Part shown: positions 1 through 12,412 of the stretch, piece by piece
Layout: each line of letters begins with the position of its first letter
Position numbering within the stretch: position 1 is the stretch's first letter
Source of the DNA: Stieleria neptunia
GTDB lineage: Bacteria > Planctomycetota > Planctomycetia > Pirellulales > Pirellulaceae
Direction: 5' to 3'
DNA length: 64,000 nucleotides
Assembly: GCF_007754155.1 (NCBI RefSeq)
Contig: NZ_CP037423.1
Span: 8,924,938 to 8,988,937, forward strand
Notes under the pieces: generated by a model
Databases searched by the model: none
The model's input: the letters and a program-made list of their open reading frames with translations, nothing else
Told to the model about the DNA's origin: nothing
Position numbers and translations under genes: made by a program

Positions 1-1494
1 TTTGACCGGGTCGATGACGCCGGCTTTGTACATGTCGCCGTACTGACCGGTGTGGGCGTTGTACCCGATGTTGATGTCCTTTTGGCTCACCTCATCGACC
101 ACCACGCTTCCGTCGATCCCGCCGTTGTCGGCGATTTGCTTCATCGGGGCGCTGAGTGCATGGAGCACGATTTCGACGCCGATCTTCTCGTCGCCCTTGG
201 CCTTCGACTTGGCCGCCTGGACCGCTTCGGCACAACGCACCAAGGCGACGCCGCCGCCGGGCAGAATGCCTTCTTCGACGGCCGCACGAGTCGCGTGCAA
301 GGCGTCTTCCAAACGCGCCTTGGTTTGCTTCATCTCGGCTTCGGTCTCGGCACCGACGCTGACAACCGCAACGCCACCGGCCAGCTTGGCCAATCGCTCT
401 TGGTACTTTTCTTTGTCGTAATCGCTGTCGGTCTGCTCGATTTGAGCCCGAATTTGGGCCACACGCTGATCGATGTCGCTGCGTTTTCCGCCGCCTTCGA
501 TGATCGTGGTGCTGCCCTTGTCGACCGTCACGTTCTTGGCGCGACCGAGTTGTTCCAGCGTGACGTTTTCCAGCTGAATCCCGAGGTCTTCGCTGATCAA
601 CGTTCCGCCGGTCAGCGTCGCGATGTCACCCAGCATCGCCTTGCGGCGATCGCCAAACCCGGGTGCCTTGACGGCACAGACGTTCAACGTGCCACGCAGC
701 TTGTTGACCACCAGCAACGTCAATGCTTCGGCGTCGACGTCTTCGGAAATGATCAACAACGGCTGGCCGGTTTGAGCCGTTTTCTCCAGCAACGGAACCA
801 GGTCGCGGATGTTGCTGATTTTCTTTTCATACAGCAGCACCAACGCGTTTTCCAGGTTCGCTTCCATCGTGCCGGGATCGGTGATGAAGTACGGGGAAAT
901 GTATCCCTTGTCGAACTGCATCCCGTCGACATAGTTGACTTCGGTCGTTCGCGATTTGCCTTCTTCGACCGTGATCACACCGTCTTTCCCGACGCGTTCG
1001 AGCGCGTCGGCCAACAGACTGCCGATCTCGTTGTCGTTGTTGGCACTGATCGCGCCGACGTTGGCGACTTCCGCCTTGTCCTGAACCGGACGGCCGATTT
1101 CGTGCAACTGGTCGCAAGCCGCTTGGACGGCTTTATCGATCCCACGACGGATCGCGGCGGGATTGCTTCCCGCGACGATGTTGCGAAGGCCTTCTTTGAA
1201 GATGGCCCGGGCGAGCACGGTCGCGGTGGTCGTGCCGTCACCGGCCAAGTCACTCGTTTTCTGAGCGACTTCGATGACCAGCTTCGCACCCATGTTCTCG
1301 AAACGGTCTTCGAGTTCGATTTCTTTTGCCACCGTGACACCATCTTTGGTCACGGTCGGTCCGCCGAACGATTTGTCGATGATGACGTTGCGGCCGGTCG
1401 GGCCCATCGTCACCGCGACGGCGTCGGCCAGTTTGTCAATGCCGGCCAGCATGCGTGCGCGTGCGTGGTCTTCGAATAGGAGTTGTTTAGCCAC
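1..1494 (-). CDS. groEL: Chaperonin GroEL, copy 1 (3' end beyond window)
   Basis: 60-kDa chaperonin subunit that folds client proteins in the cytoplasm with GroES. 498 codons are visible from a GTG start at 1494; the C-terminal part lies left of the window. The N-terminus ([12 protein letters not shown]), the phosphate-binding [10 protein letters not shown] motif, the [18 protein letters not shown] helix carrying the ATPase Asp, and the PGGG motif are all canonical. A GAGGAAT Shine-Dalgarno-like sequence lies upstream of the GTG. It is the last gene of a co-oriented cluster, groEL copy 2 - groES - this gene, with 129 bp to groES. It is more E. coli-like in its intermediate and apical motifs than copy 2, so it may be the housekeeping version (inference). 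Confidence 0.97.
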   Translation of the reverse strand, partial: MAKQLLFEDHARARMLAGIDKLADAVAVTMGPTGRNVIIDKSFGGPTVTKDGVTVAKEIELEDRFENMGAKLVIEVAQKTSDLAGDGTTTATVLARAIFKEGLRNIVAGSNPAAIRRGIDKAVQAACDQLHEIGRPVQDKAEVANVGAISANNDNEIGSLLADALERVGKDGVITVEEGKSRTTEVNYVDGMQFDKGYISPYFITDPGTMEANLENALVLLYEKKISNIRDLVPLLEKTAQTGQPLLIISEDVDAEALTLLVVNKLRGTLNVCAVKAPGFGDRRKAMLGDIATLTGGTLISEDLGIQLENVTLEQLGRAKNVTVDKGSTTIIEGGGKRSDIDQRVAQIRAQIEQTDSDYDKEKYQERLAKLAGGVAVVSVGAETEAEMKQTKARLEDALHATRAAVEEGILPGGGVALVRCAEAVQAAKSKAKGDEKIGVEIVLHALSAPMKQIADNGGIDGSVVVDEVSQKDINIGYNAHTGQYGDMYKAGVIDPVK

Positions 1495-1623
1495 GAGAGG
1501 ATTCCTCAATCAATGTAAACGAGTGCTGAATGAACGCATCCAAAAACACCTGGACTCGGCCCGCCGAACGTCCTGCCGCCGCGTCGGCGCGGGGCAGGGC
1601 AGGGCAGGCAGTCGCGGGTGTCA

Positions 1624-1920
1624 CTACAGGACCTTTGCCAGGATGTCGCTCTCGCGAAGGATCTTCATCTCTTGTCCATCGACCTCGATGTCGCTTCCGC
1701 CGTACTTTCCGTAGATCACCGTGTCGCCGACGTCGACGCTGAGCGTGCCGCGGCTGCCGCTTTCGAGCAGCTTGCCGGGGCCGACGGCGACGATCGTGCC
1801 GCGTTGCGGCTTTTCCTTGGCCGAATCGGGAAGCACGATTCCACCGGCGGTGGTCGTTTCAGCTTCGACGGGTTGAACAACGACTCGGTCATCGAGCGGA
1901 CGCAGTTTTGGTTTTGCCAT
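1624..1920 (-). CDS. groES: Co-chaperonin GroES
   Basis: 10-kDa lid of the chaperonin. 98 residues, the usual family length, starting [15 protein letters not shown]. The mobile loop ([18 protein letters not shown]) with the GGIVLP hydrophobic anchor and the C-terminal YGKYGG / ILRESDILA strands are intact. The ATG at 1920 is chosen because homology starts there; the frame stays open further upstream, but that extension has no GroES-like sequence. No strong Shine-Dalgarno is seen. It lies between the two groEL genes, so one lid protein probably serves both rings (inference). Short G-rich stretches (GGGCAGGGCAGG) occur on both sides in the spacers. Confidence 0.97.
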   Translation of the reverse strand: MAKPKLRPLDDRVVVQPVEAETTTAGGIVLPDSAKEKPQRGTIVAVGPGKLLESGSRGTLSVDVGDTVIYGKYGGSDIEVDGQEMKILRESDILAKVL

Positions 1921-2118
1921 GATTAGTTGTGATTTCGAAAGGTGTGTGATTGAATTGTTTCGCTTGCGATCGCGACGCCGCCGAGAGTTTCCGCTGAGAA
2001 TTTCGGTTGTGCGGGTTTCCGCTATGCGGCGTCGTTCAAGTGGGGCAGAGCAGGGAAGGGCAGGGCAGTGTGTCGATCGCGACACCACCGCCCGCTGAAC
2101 CTGCGACCGGCCGCCGGG

Positions 2119-4561
<2,443 letters not shown>

Positions 4562-6514
4562 ATGTCGACTGGCCGACTGCCCCTTCGCACCCTGACCACC
4601 ACCATCGCCGTCTCGCTCGCGTCGCTCTGCGGAGCCGACGCCTGCCAAGCCGGCTGCTTGGATTGGCTGTTCGGCCGATCGGCGACCTACACCGCCAACT
4701 ACCCCTATGCCTACCCGGTCGCCGGAACCCCGGTCGCCGGAACCCCGGTCGCCGGAACCCCGGTCGTCGGAACCCAGGTGAGCACGGCGCCGATCACACC
4801 CGCGCCGTTCCGCTCCGGCGTCGTCCAGGCCCAACGCCCGGCCTACAACGCGCCCCTGACCGCCGTCTCGGCAATGACGACCGTCCAATCGTTTGACAAC
4901 CCGTCGGTCTACACGGGCATGCCGGTCAACTCGACGCCGCAATACGGCTCGCCACAGTATTCCGCCCAGCGACTGCCGATCACCCGTTACGCACCGACGA
5001 CGACCATCGCGCCACAAACGACCAACGCGTACCGCTTGCCGATCGTGTCGGGCCAGACCTACACGCAACCCTACACGACGGCCAACCGCGTCCCGATCAG
5101 CAGTACGTTGCGCGGCACCGCCGGCGTCAACCCGATCACGCCGACGCCGGTCTACACGTCCAATTATCCCACCGGCGTCGCGCCGGTCACCTACAACGCC
5201 GCGCCCGCGACCTACGCGCCGCTCGTGCCGGTGGGACCGCAGCCGCCACGCCGCTTCGGATCGGGTCTGGCAAGGTTCTTCAACTCATTGCTGGGTCGGA
5301 ACACCAACTACACCACGTCGTACTACCGGGCGCCGATCACCTATTACCGACCTGCAACGATGGTCGACCCGACCACCGGAACGACCGTCACGGTTCAACA
5401 ACCGTGCAGCTCCTATGTCCAGCAACTGCAACGCGTGCCCTACAACTCGTCGCTGCCGCTTCAACCCGGAACCACGACGCTGCAAACCAGCCCCGGCGCC
5501 TGCTCGACCCCGATGCTGGGCAACACGTCACCGTCATCCTCGTTCCCCCTGGCCGGAACCCCCGGCAGCTTCGCTCCGCCATCGAGCGGCATCGGTCAAG
5601 TGGGCGGACAATTCGCCCCCGGCGCTCCGGGCATCACGACGATCCCCTCGACGATGCCCGATGCCGGCTACCCCAATGCGGCACCGCTGACCGGTGGCGC
5701 GTCCGGCAATGCCACCGGAAATGCAGACGACGATCCGGTGGGACGACCGGAACTGGAATCCGGCCGTCCGCCGCTGAACGGTTCGTCCAATGCAGCGCCG
5801 TCGGACAACGGATACCTGGACGATTCCTATGACACGGATGGCTACGGAGACGACCTGTACCCCTACGGAAACACTCCATCCGATCCCGGCCAAAGCGACG
5901 GCGATGCGGCGGACGACCCGAATCGTCCCGCGATCCAGTTGGACCCGCCGGTGACGCGGCAGATGCGAACCCCGGATCCGAGCGGCCGGTTCAGCCACAG
6001 CGAACAGTTCACGACGCGAACGCCGCCCTCGATGGCCAAACCACTCTCGCCCCCGGCATCCGACTCGGAATCCGGCGAGTCTCAACTGAGCACCCTGCGA
6101 CCGATCGGTGTTCCCTCCGGGCCGCCAACGATGACGGGCCCGATGAGTCTGACGAACCCACAGGCCGGGACGGCTCCAAGTCGCGAACCAGCCCCGACAC
6201 GGCGTGTGGTCCAGCCGCCTAGCACGCAACCCTTCCAAGCCCCACCGCTGCCGGCTCCGTCGGCTCGTGGTGCCGACCCCTCGGCACTGTTTCGCAACAC
6301 CGAATCATCGGCCTCCTCTCGCAGCACGACACGGCCGCGAGTCAGCGTCCCCGTCCGCGAAGCGACCACGCGACACCAAAACGTACGGCAAGTCGCTGCT
6401 TGGGATGACACGGCTTGGGAAGAGACCACTCCGGCGATCACAACGACGCCCGCGACGCCGCGACGCCCGGCCCCCGTCCAACGCGACAGCGGCGGTTGGC
6501 TGCCGGCACGCTAG
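4562..6514 (+). CDS. Secreted Pro/Thr-rich repeat protein
   Basis: 650-residue protein with an N-terminal export signal (MSTGRLPLRTLTTTIAVSLA...CQAGC) and otherwise low-complexity, Pro/Thr/Ser/Tyr-rich sequence with no catalytic motif I recognise. Residues ~52-71 are four near-identical PVAGT pentapeptides, encoded by exact 15-bp repeats. Tyr-rich stretches such as TSYYRAPITYYRPATM follow a short basic segment (RRFGSGLARFFNSLLGRN). The second half is disordered and acidic (DDSYDTDGYGDDLYPYG). The ATG at 4562 is chosen because the signal peptide starts there; an upstream in-frame ATG at 4490 adds a Pro-rich leader without signal character. Likely a cell-envelope protein of planctomycete type; function unknown. 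Confidence 0.75.
   Translation: MSTGRLPLRTLTTTIAVSLASLCGADACQAGCLDWLFGRSATYTANYPYAYPVAGTPVAGTPVAGTPVVGTQVSTAPITPAPFRSGVVQAQRPAYNAPLTAVSAMTTVQSFDNPSVYTGMPVNSTPQYGSPQYSAQRLPITRYAPTTTIAPQTTNAYRLPIVSGQTYTQPYTTANRVPISSTLRGTAGVNPITPTPVYTSNYPTGVAPVTYNAAPATYAPLVPVGPQPPRRFGSGLARFFNSLLGRNTNYTTSYYRAPITYYRPATMVDPTTGTTVTVQQPCSSYVQQLQRVPYNSSLPLQPGTTTLQTSPGACSTPMLGNTSPSSSFPLAGTPGSFAPPSSGIGQVGGQFAPGAPGITTIPSTMPDAGYPNAAPLTGGASGNATGNADDDPVGRPELESGRPPLNGSSNAAPSDNGYLDDSYDTDGYGDDLYPYGNTPSDPGQSDGDAADDPNRPAIQLDPPVTRQMRTPDPSGRFSHSEQFTTRTPPSMAKPLSPPASDSESGESQLSTLRPIGVPSGPPTMTGPMSLTNPQAGTAPSREPAPTRRVVQPPSTQPFQAPPLPAPSARGADPSALFRNTESSASSRSTTRPRVSVPVREATTRHQNVRQVAAWDDTAWEETTPAITTTPATPRRPAPVQRDSGGWLPAR
4715..4774 (+). 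repeat. 15-bp tandem repeat (PVAGT codons), 4 units
   Basis: Four in-frame 15-bp units, CCGGTCGCCGGAACC, encode PVAGT x3 and PVVGT. A length-variable microrepeat within the secreted protein gene; replication slippage would add or remove whole pentapeptides without frameshift. Confidence 0.9.
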
Positions 6515-7000
6515 CGGTGCGTCAACTTTTGAGTTTTGGGTGCGTGACCCGAATGGCACCAGCAAGAGTGTTGGTGTGCATTCTTTAGAGACCGTCCAGC
6601 TTAAGGCGATCGCTTTTCTGATGTACGATGGCCCTTCCGGGCCGTCGCCCGTGGGGCTCTGCGCGACGACCTAGAAAGGACGTCGTACCCCCCTCCGCCG
6701 ACCACCTCTCACCCATTCGGTCAGGTCATTCAGATTTGTCGCGTTTCGCGCTAGCCCTACGGTCTCTTGGGGCGATGCCCCGTCGCTGCGATGCAGCGAC
6801 CGGGAATCGCCTAAAGGCTAAACACCAACGGTTGCTGAATCCCTGGACGCGGATCCCACGGGCTCTCCCCGACAGAAGTTCGTCGCGCGCACCCGGTCGA
6901 TCCGGCCGAGGACATCCGCTAACGTTCTGATTGGAAGCCCCGACGTGCTGCGGTCGCACGATTCCAAACCATCTCCCCTGAAGCGGAAGGTCACGCAACG
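6515..7000. other. Intergenic region with one ACGACGGCCC hairpin repeat
   Basis: 486 bp without a convincing gene. Positions 6623-6688 hold a single copy of the dispersed repeat whose hairpin is (G)GCCC-TTCC-GGGC flanked by GTACGA and ending GGACGTCGTAC; the same family forms the tandem array at 37.2-37.6 kb and a single copy at 47.2 kb. The rest shows nothing I can name. A GGAAGG ribosome-binding site for polX ends the region. Confidence 0.6.
6623..6688. repeat. Dispersed hairpin repeat, ACGACGGCCC family
   Basis: Contains GGCCC-TTCC-GGGCC hairpin, a short spacer, then CGACGACCTAGAAAGGACGT and GTAC end. Matches the units of the 83-bp array (37231-37558) and the copy at 47225-47290. Confidence 0.8.
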
Positions 7001-8719
7001 ATGGACAATGCCACCATCGCAAACGTTTTCGACGAACTCGCGGAACTGCTTGAATTCAAGGGCGAAAACCCGTTTCGCATCCGGGCGTACACGCAGGGCG
7101 CCAAAGCCATCCGCGACCTGGACGAATCGGTGGCCGACATCGTCGCCGATCCGAATCGAAAGTTAAGCGACCTGGCCGGCATCGGAAAAACACTTGCCGA
7201 GAAAACCGAAACGCTGCTGCAAACCGGCTCGCTGCCCCAACTGGAAAAGCTTCGAGAAGAGGTCCCCGAGGTTCTGATCCAAATGGCGCGGGTGCCAGGT
7301 CTGGGTGCCAAGAAAGCGGCCAAGCTGCAGAAGGAACTCGACATCGATTCACTCGCCGACCTTCGCGCCGCGTGCGAATCCGGCTCCGTCGCCAAGATCA
7401 AGGGTTTTGGCGAAAAAACGGCCCAAGCAATCTTGGACGGTTTGTCGATTGCCGAACAAGCCGCCGAGCGAATCCGCTGGGCCGAAGGCGACGCGTTGGC
7501 GCAATCGATCGGCCGACACATGGAATCGTGCCCGGCGATCGAGACCATGCAGTGGGCCGGATCCTACCGACGCGGACGCGAAACCATCGGCGACCTGGAC
7601 CTGTTGGCTGTCGCCTCCGATCGCGACGCCGCAATGGATCACCTGGAAGCCTACGGCGACCGATCACAAACGATCGCCCGCGGCGACACCAAGATTTCGA
7701 TCCGCGTCGGCAAAGCGTTCCAAGTCGACATGCGATGCGTCGATGCCAACCAGTTCGGCGCGGCGCTGCAGTACTTCACCGGATCGCAAGCCCACAACGT
7801 GCACACGCGGCGGATCGCCAAAGACAAGGGACTGAAAATCAACGAGTACGGCGTGTTCCGCGTCGAAGATGAAACGCAAATCGCCGGCGCCACCGAAGAG
7901 GATGTCTACGCTGCGATCGGTCTGCCGTGGATCGCTCCGGAACTGCGCGAAGACCGCAACGAATTCAAACTGGCCGCCGCCGGAGAGCTTCCCGAACTGA
8001 TCACGCAAGACGACATTCGCGGCGACTTGCACATGCACACCACGGCAACGGACGGCCAGAACACGATCCGCGAAATGGCCGACGCCGCGATCGCGCGGGG
8101 GCTGAAGTACATCGCGATCACCGACCACAGCAAACGTGTGACGATGGCGATGGGGCTGGACGCCGATCGCTTGCGCGACCAGTGGGCGATGATCGATGAA
8201 ATCCGGCCGGAGTACGAAGGGAAACTGGTGATCCTGAAAGGCATCGAATGCGACATCCTGGAATCCGGCGGCATGGATTTACCCGACGATGTCCTGGCCG
8301 AAGCCGATTGGGTGTTGGCCAGCGTCCACTATGGACAACGTCAACCGCGCGAGAAAATCACCGAACGGATTCTCGGCGCGATCGAAAACGAACACGTCGA
8401 CTGCATCGCCCACCCGACCGGCCGACTGATCAATCGACGCCCGCCCTATGACGTCGACATGGATGCGGTGATGAAAGCCGCCGCGGCGGGTGGCACCCTG
8501 ATGGAACTCAACGCCAACCCGGCCCGCCTGGACCTCAACGACGTGCACTTGGCGGCCGCGAAAAAGCTGGGCATCCCGATCGTCATCAGCACCGACGCGC
8601 ACACCCTCGACGGCCTGGACGTGATGCAATACGGCATCAAACAAGCCCGCCGCGGAGGCCTGACCAAAGCCGACGTCGCCAACACGAAAACCTTCAAGCA
8701 GTTCGCCAAACTGCTGTAG
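7001..8719 (+). CDS. polX: DNA polymerase/3'-5' exonuclease PolX
   Basis: Family X DNA polymerase for gap filling in base-excision repair. 572 residues, standard length. Helix-hairpin-helix segments at ~55-145 (LAGIGKTLAEK, VPGLGAKKAAKL, IKGFGEKTAQAI). The nucleotidyltransferase palm has GSYRRGRETIGDLDLL (Asp198, Asp200) and the third carboxylate in FQVDMR (Asp243). A C-terminal PHP phosphoesterase domain begins at GDLHMHTTATDG (~341) with AITDHS and further His/Asp metal ligands, giving the exonuclease. A GGAAGG ribosome-binding site lies 10 bases before the ATG. Stand-alone gene; it marks the left border of the AT-richer accessory block that follows. Confidence 0.97.
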   Translation: MDNATIANVFDELAELLEFKGENPFRIRAYTQGAKAIRDLDESVADIVADPNRKLSDLAGIGKTLAEKTETLLQTGSLPQLEKLREEVPEVLIQMARVPGLGAKKAAKLQKELDIDSLADLRAACESGSVAKIKGFGEKTAQAILDGLSIAEQAAERIRWAEGDALAQSIGRHMESCPAIETMQWAGSYRRGRETIGDLDLLAVASDRDAAMDHLEAYGDRSQTIARGDTKISIRVGKAFQVDMRCVDANQFGAALQYFTGSQAHNVHTRRIAKDKGLKINEYGVFRVEDETQIAGATEEDVYAAIGLPWIAPELREDRNEFKLAAAGELPELITQDDIRGDLHMHTTATDGQNTIREMADAAIARGLKYIAITDHSKRVTMAMGLDADRLRDQWAMIDEIRPEYEGKLVILKGIECDILESGGMDLPDDVLAEADWVLASVHYGQRQPREKITERILGAIENEHVDCIAHPTGRLINRRPPYDVDMDAVMKAAAAGGTLMELNANPARLDLNDVHLAAAKKLGIPIVISTDAHTLDGLDVMQYGIKQARRGGLTKADVANTKTFKQFAKLL

Positions 8720-8904
8720 TTTTCCGAGACCCGAGATGGGCTACGGCGAACAAACCGATCGATGGATCGACGTCGACCGAACGGAATCTAGACCGCGTGC
8801 GTTATACCCAGAATACCACAGGCTACACTCACACCACCCGGCAGGGAAATTTGTTACAATAGGGAACTTTGCTTACAACGTGGTTAGTTTTGGGGCAAGT
8901 TCAA

Positions 8905-9951
8905 GTGGATCAGCGCAAGCGACTAGCAACATTTGTACAGATTTCTGACCTTCACTTCGCGTCAATCGATCCACGAACCGGTGCACAGGTCGTCCCGGCG
9001 TGGTTGAACAAGATGTGGGCCAACGTGTCAATCTTTGATGGCCTACTTGGTCACAGTCACAAGTCACTCGTACAGCTTTCCCGCTATGTCGCGTCGATGC
9101 GCCGCCGCGAGAACGCCGAAGTGATCTTTACCGGTGACGTGACCAGTTGCGGCAGGCCCGACCAATTCGACCTCGCCGATGACTATTTGGCGACGCAGCT
9201 GCTGCCACCGATTGGGAACCACATCGGCTTGCATGCGTCGACATGGCGCGACTTAGGCATCGCAGGAAATCACGACCAATGGCCGGGTAATGGTTGGATG
9301 TTGGGGAATCCAAACGGAGCCGTCAACATTTACTTTTCCGGGCTGCCTGATGTCAGTCAAACGCGTCCGCTTCCTGACGGGCGACTCATTCGCTTTGTCC
9401 GCATCGACTCTGATGCAGACATTTCCCCTCATAGCTTAAACCGGGCCATGGCTCGAGGCGCGTTTCAGAGTCAATTGATGGTCGCTGATAAGATGCTAGA
9501 CGGTCTGGGTCGCTGCGCAGACGAAATCCGGGTGATGTTAATCCATCATTCGTATCAATGCCGGGGCAAGACGCTGAGCATGAAATCTGCGTCACACCAG
9601 GCACTCAGTCATTTCTTGGCGGATCATCGCATCTCCGTGGTCATGACCGGGCACCTACACGTGCCGCTGGTACACCGATTTGTGCCGCCCGTGCCAGAAT
9701 CAAACCGTGTCCTGGAAACACGATGCGGTACGACGACCCAAGCCGACCGAGTGCCACTTGAATGGAAATCAATCCGTGGCAAGTTTCCGAAAAGAGCGTT
9801 TCCGAAGAACACGCTGTTACTACACCGGCTATTCGCAGACAGCCGTGGTCAGGTGTTCTGGTCGGTGGAGGTAATTGAACGAACTCGCGTGGAGTTCAAG
9901 CCTGTAAAAGGATTGAAGCCCAAAGAGATCAAAGTCTATCCCTATGGCTGA
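8905..9951 (+). CDS. Calcineurin-like metallophosphoesterase
   Basis: About 348 residues with all five motifs of the calcineurin-like phosphoesterase superfamily in order: SDLHF, GDVTSCG, GNHDQW, LIHHSY and GHLHVP. It should bind two metals and cleave a phosphoester; the substrate cannot be inferred. I start at GTG 8905 (VDQRKRLATFVQISDLHF), six residues before the first strand and preceded by GGGGCA; an in-frame TTG at 8869 would add 12 residues. TACAAT at 8855-8860 could be a -10 box. No signal peptide, so cytoplasmic. Codon use is visibly more AT-rich than polX. It converges with the sigma-like gene on the opposite strand, with 84 bp between the stops. Confidence 0.85.
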   Translation: MDQRKRLATFVQISDLHFASIDPRTGAQVVPAWLNKMWANVSIFDGLLGHSHKSLVQLSRYVASMRRRENAEVIFTGDVTSCGRPDQFDLADDYLATQLLPPIGNHIGLHASTWRDLGIAGNHDQWPGNGWMLGNPNGAVNIYFSGLPDVSQTRPLPDGRLIRFVRIDSDADISPHSLNRAMARGAFQSQLMVADKMLDGLGRCADEIRVMLIHHSYQCRGKTLSMKSASHQALSHFLADHRISVVMTGHLHVPLVHRFVPPVPESNRVLETRCGTTTQADRVPLEWKSIRGKFPKRAFPKNTLLLHRLFADSRGQVFWSVEVIERTRVEFKPVKGLKPKEIKVYPYG

Positions 9952-10035
9952 ATTGACGGGGCCGAGCATTGGGAATGCTGCTCCGAATAGCGTCGGGCAA
10001 CTCGTAGCAACATGCCCGTCAATTCAACCGATGCG

Positions 10036-11769
10036 TCAATCCGTAAAGACAACCGCAGGCTCGCCCGCAGGCTCGACTCCCCGTGGTTGCGGTGTCAGGC
10101 GAACGTACAAATCTTGCACCGAATCGTTTTTCCCTCCCTCCTCCAGTCGCAACCTGACCCCATTCTGCCCCGCGATTTCGGTCTCGAAACCGAGAAACAA
10201 CCTCGGTGTGAGTTGCGCGCAATCGATGACCCAATTCAATAGGCTGTGAGCGAATCCTGCCGAACATCCGACGTACTGTGATATTTCACGAACGAGCAAG
10301 TCCGTGGGTATCACTGGAGATGTGACTCCGGGAATCGATTCACCCTTAACTTGGATCTGCACTTCGCGCAACCCTCCATGCTCTCTCTGTTCAAGTAAAG
10401 AATCGACGAGTGTCGCGAATGAAATCTCAACGTCGGAACTTCCCTTAAAATCGATGGGAACTTTGATTAGACGCTCGGCAAGTTGCGCGATGGAATGGAT
10501 GCTTTCAAATAACATGAATGGATTCAATCCGTTGGCAAGCAAGTCGCCGACAAAGGGCCATGCGTTCGTTTTCGATTCGCTTAACGACGCCTCACCGACA
10601 AAGTCATCCCACTCATCCTTTGCTCGATCGGTATCGGCACCATCGACAAATCGAGTACTCCAATTGGTCAACGAATCAGGCAAATTCGGCAGCAGGTAAT
10701 TCAGGATCGCATCCACGATGGCAGAATCGTCTTCTGCCGATGCGATCCCAATGGCATCGTCCACCTCCTGTTCTTCTGGCGACAATGGAGAATCACCGCT
10801 GATCGCGCCGTACACCTTGGCGACCCACTGCGGATTGTCTTGTAACACCTTCAGCTCCTGATCGGTGAAGGTGACCTCCTCGAGCGAAAGAAGCTGCGAG
10901 ACTTCTCGGTAACGATCATGGAGTTGATCCAACAAGACTTCTTCACCTGGAGAGAGAAAGACGTGTTTGAGAAAACCGGCCGTTGAAGTGTCCATCGTAT
11001 GATTCCAATTTGTTGATCTTTTTCTTGTGCGCAACTTTCGTAGATTCGCCAATAAACGCGTACCATGACGATCGCGTATTTCCCGGACAACGTCCGTCGA
11101 CAAACCAAACTTTGCGGCCGTTTCGGCGGGAGTGAGCAAGTCCGACCAGAGGGAATGCAAAACGGCCCAGTGATCTGCGGGAAATTGATCTTGCTGTCCG
11201 AATGCGACGGAAATACGGCCAATGGATTCGACCAAAAGTTCACGTAGTCGATAACGCGTCAATCCGTACGCCTTCGCGAGGGTCCGTTCGTCCGCGTTCG
11301 CTGACTGCACATACTCGGTAAAGATCGCTTGGTGCAGTTTCGGCAACTGCTTCAAGAAGTCACTGGTCAAGACTTCGTCTTCTTGTTCAATCGCCGACTC
11401 AATGGCTTCTTGCGACGGTCCTTGCATTCGAACCAGGTCGTTAACGCTCACCAAACTATGAGACCATCGCTTTTGTCTCGCGATTCGTCGCCGGGCAAAG
11501 CGCAGGAAAGCACCGTAGACATACGCCTTGATCGTCCCCTTCGTCGCATCAAATCGCTCAGCGATTCCAGGCCACTCTGAAACCAAGAATTCATTGATGT
11601 GATCGAACGCGTCCGAAGGCGGTGTCGCAAAACCATCACGCGATAATTTGGCGAGCACGTTAAAGAAAACAGGCTGACAATCTACATAGACCTTTTTCAA
11701 ATGGATTTGTGAAGTATTGAATCTCTCTTTGGCCGTCCCACGTGCGGTGTCGACTACTTTGGGTTTCAT
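10036..11769 (-). CDS. Sigma-70-like (ECF-type) protein with long C-terminal extension
   Basis: 577 residues. Residues ~52-102 resemble sigma region 2 (hydrophobic helix HINEFLVSEWPGIAERFDAT, then GTIKAYVYGAFLRFARRRIA with a basic end). Residues ~135-190 resemble region 4 (FLKQLPKLHQAIFTEYV, then LAKAYGLTRYRLRELLVESI as a helix-turn-helix). A second HTH-like segment (LTPAETAAKFGLSTDVVREI) is at ~212-235. The remaining ~320 residues match nothing I know and lack membrane segments. The junction contains an in-frame Met (10995, MDTSTAGFLKHVF) that could serve as an internal start. ATG 11769 is preferred for its AGGA nine bases upstream; an in-frame GTG at 11829 is the alternative. Likely transcriptional control of the neighbouring genes (inference). 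AT-rich relative to the flanking genes. Confidence 0.65.
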   Translation of the reverse strand: MKPKVVDTARGTAKERFNTSQIHLKKVYVDCQPVFFNVLAKLSRDGFATPPSDAFDHINEFLVSEWPGIAERFDATKGTIKAYVYGAFLRFARRRIARQKRWSHSLVSVNDLVRMQGPSQEAIESAIEQEDEVLTSDFLKQLPKLHQAIFTEYVQSANADERTLAKAYGLTRYRLRELLVESIGRISVAFGQQDQFPADHWAVLHSLWSDLLTPAETAAKFGLSTDVVREIRDRHGTRLLANLRKLRTRKRSTNWNHTMDTSTAGFLKHVFLSPGEEVLLDQLHDRYREVSQLLSLEEVTFTDQELKVLQDNPQWVAKVYGAISGDSPLSPEEQEVDDAIGIASAEDDSAIVDAILNYLLPNLPDSLTNWSTRFVDGADTDRAKDEWDDFVGEASLSESKTNAWPFVGDLLANGLNPFMLFESIHSIAQLAERLIKVPIDFKGSSDVEISFATLVDSLLEQREHGGLREVQIQVKGESIPGVTSPVIPTDLLVREISQYVGCSAGFAHSLLNWVIDCAQLTPRLFLGFETEIAGQNGVRLRLEEGGKNDSVQDLYVRLTPQPRGVEPAGEPAVVFTD

Positions 11770-12412
11770 TACGTACGGTCCTATGTCAGACGAACGCGAA
11801 GTCGCATCAACGATCAGCTCCCTCTTCACATCACTCGTTCTGAGAAAAATAGATCGCTACTGCTCTCGCCAACTGACAGAACAGCCTTCTCGAGTAGGGC
11901 TGCCGGTTGTGACGGGTGCTCCGTCGGGAAGTTTACCTAACAATTTCATCTGAAAGAAACGGCGATGAATCTATTGAGAGGAAAACAAATATGACCGTCG
12001 TGCCTGGTGCTGTACGGGCGTGAAATGGAGGCCTCATCGGATTCACCTTTTCTGAGATGTGGAATTTGTTCATGAACGAACATGTTTCGTTCGCTATGAC
12101 CCTGTTGCAACGTGAGACCGCTGCGGTTGAGAAATGGCGTGAAAAATCTTTGTTTTTCAGCCTATTCCCCAAAAAACTGTGAAATCCGCGGGAAATCCAC
12201 GCGGCTCGTTTCAAAATCTGTCCGCCGAATCTTCGCGTTTCAGGCGATTGCTGAATTCCTTGACTTTCCCCCATCCGGTGAAATGATCTCTCTGATTGCC
12301 CTCCCACCCTTGTCCCACCTCCTGAGCGATCCGTCCGAGCCGAGACTCCTTGGCTTGTTGCGTGCACGGCAATTGCGTTGCCCTCCTCCCCAACCATTCA
12401 GGATCCTGCACG
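11770..12412. promoter_or_regulatory. Divergent control region of the sigma-like gene and the 12.4-kb gene
   Basis: 643 bp, AT-rich, between two outward-facing genes. No open frame in it looks coding. It should contain both promoters; AGGATC seven bases before ATG 12413 is a plausible ribosome-binding site. An operator for the sigma-like protein would be expected here, but I could not identify one. Confidence 0.45.

Noticed and set aside
52..1479. Long open frame opposite groEL (475 codons)
   Set aside because: Antisense shadow of GC-rich codons; no recognisable protein and the other strand is clearly GroEL.
8736..8948. 70-codon frame before the phosphoesterase
   Set aside because: No recognisable sequence, and it overlaps the better-supported start of the phosphoesterase.
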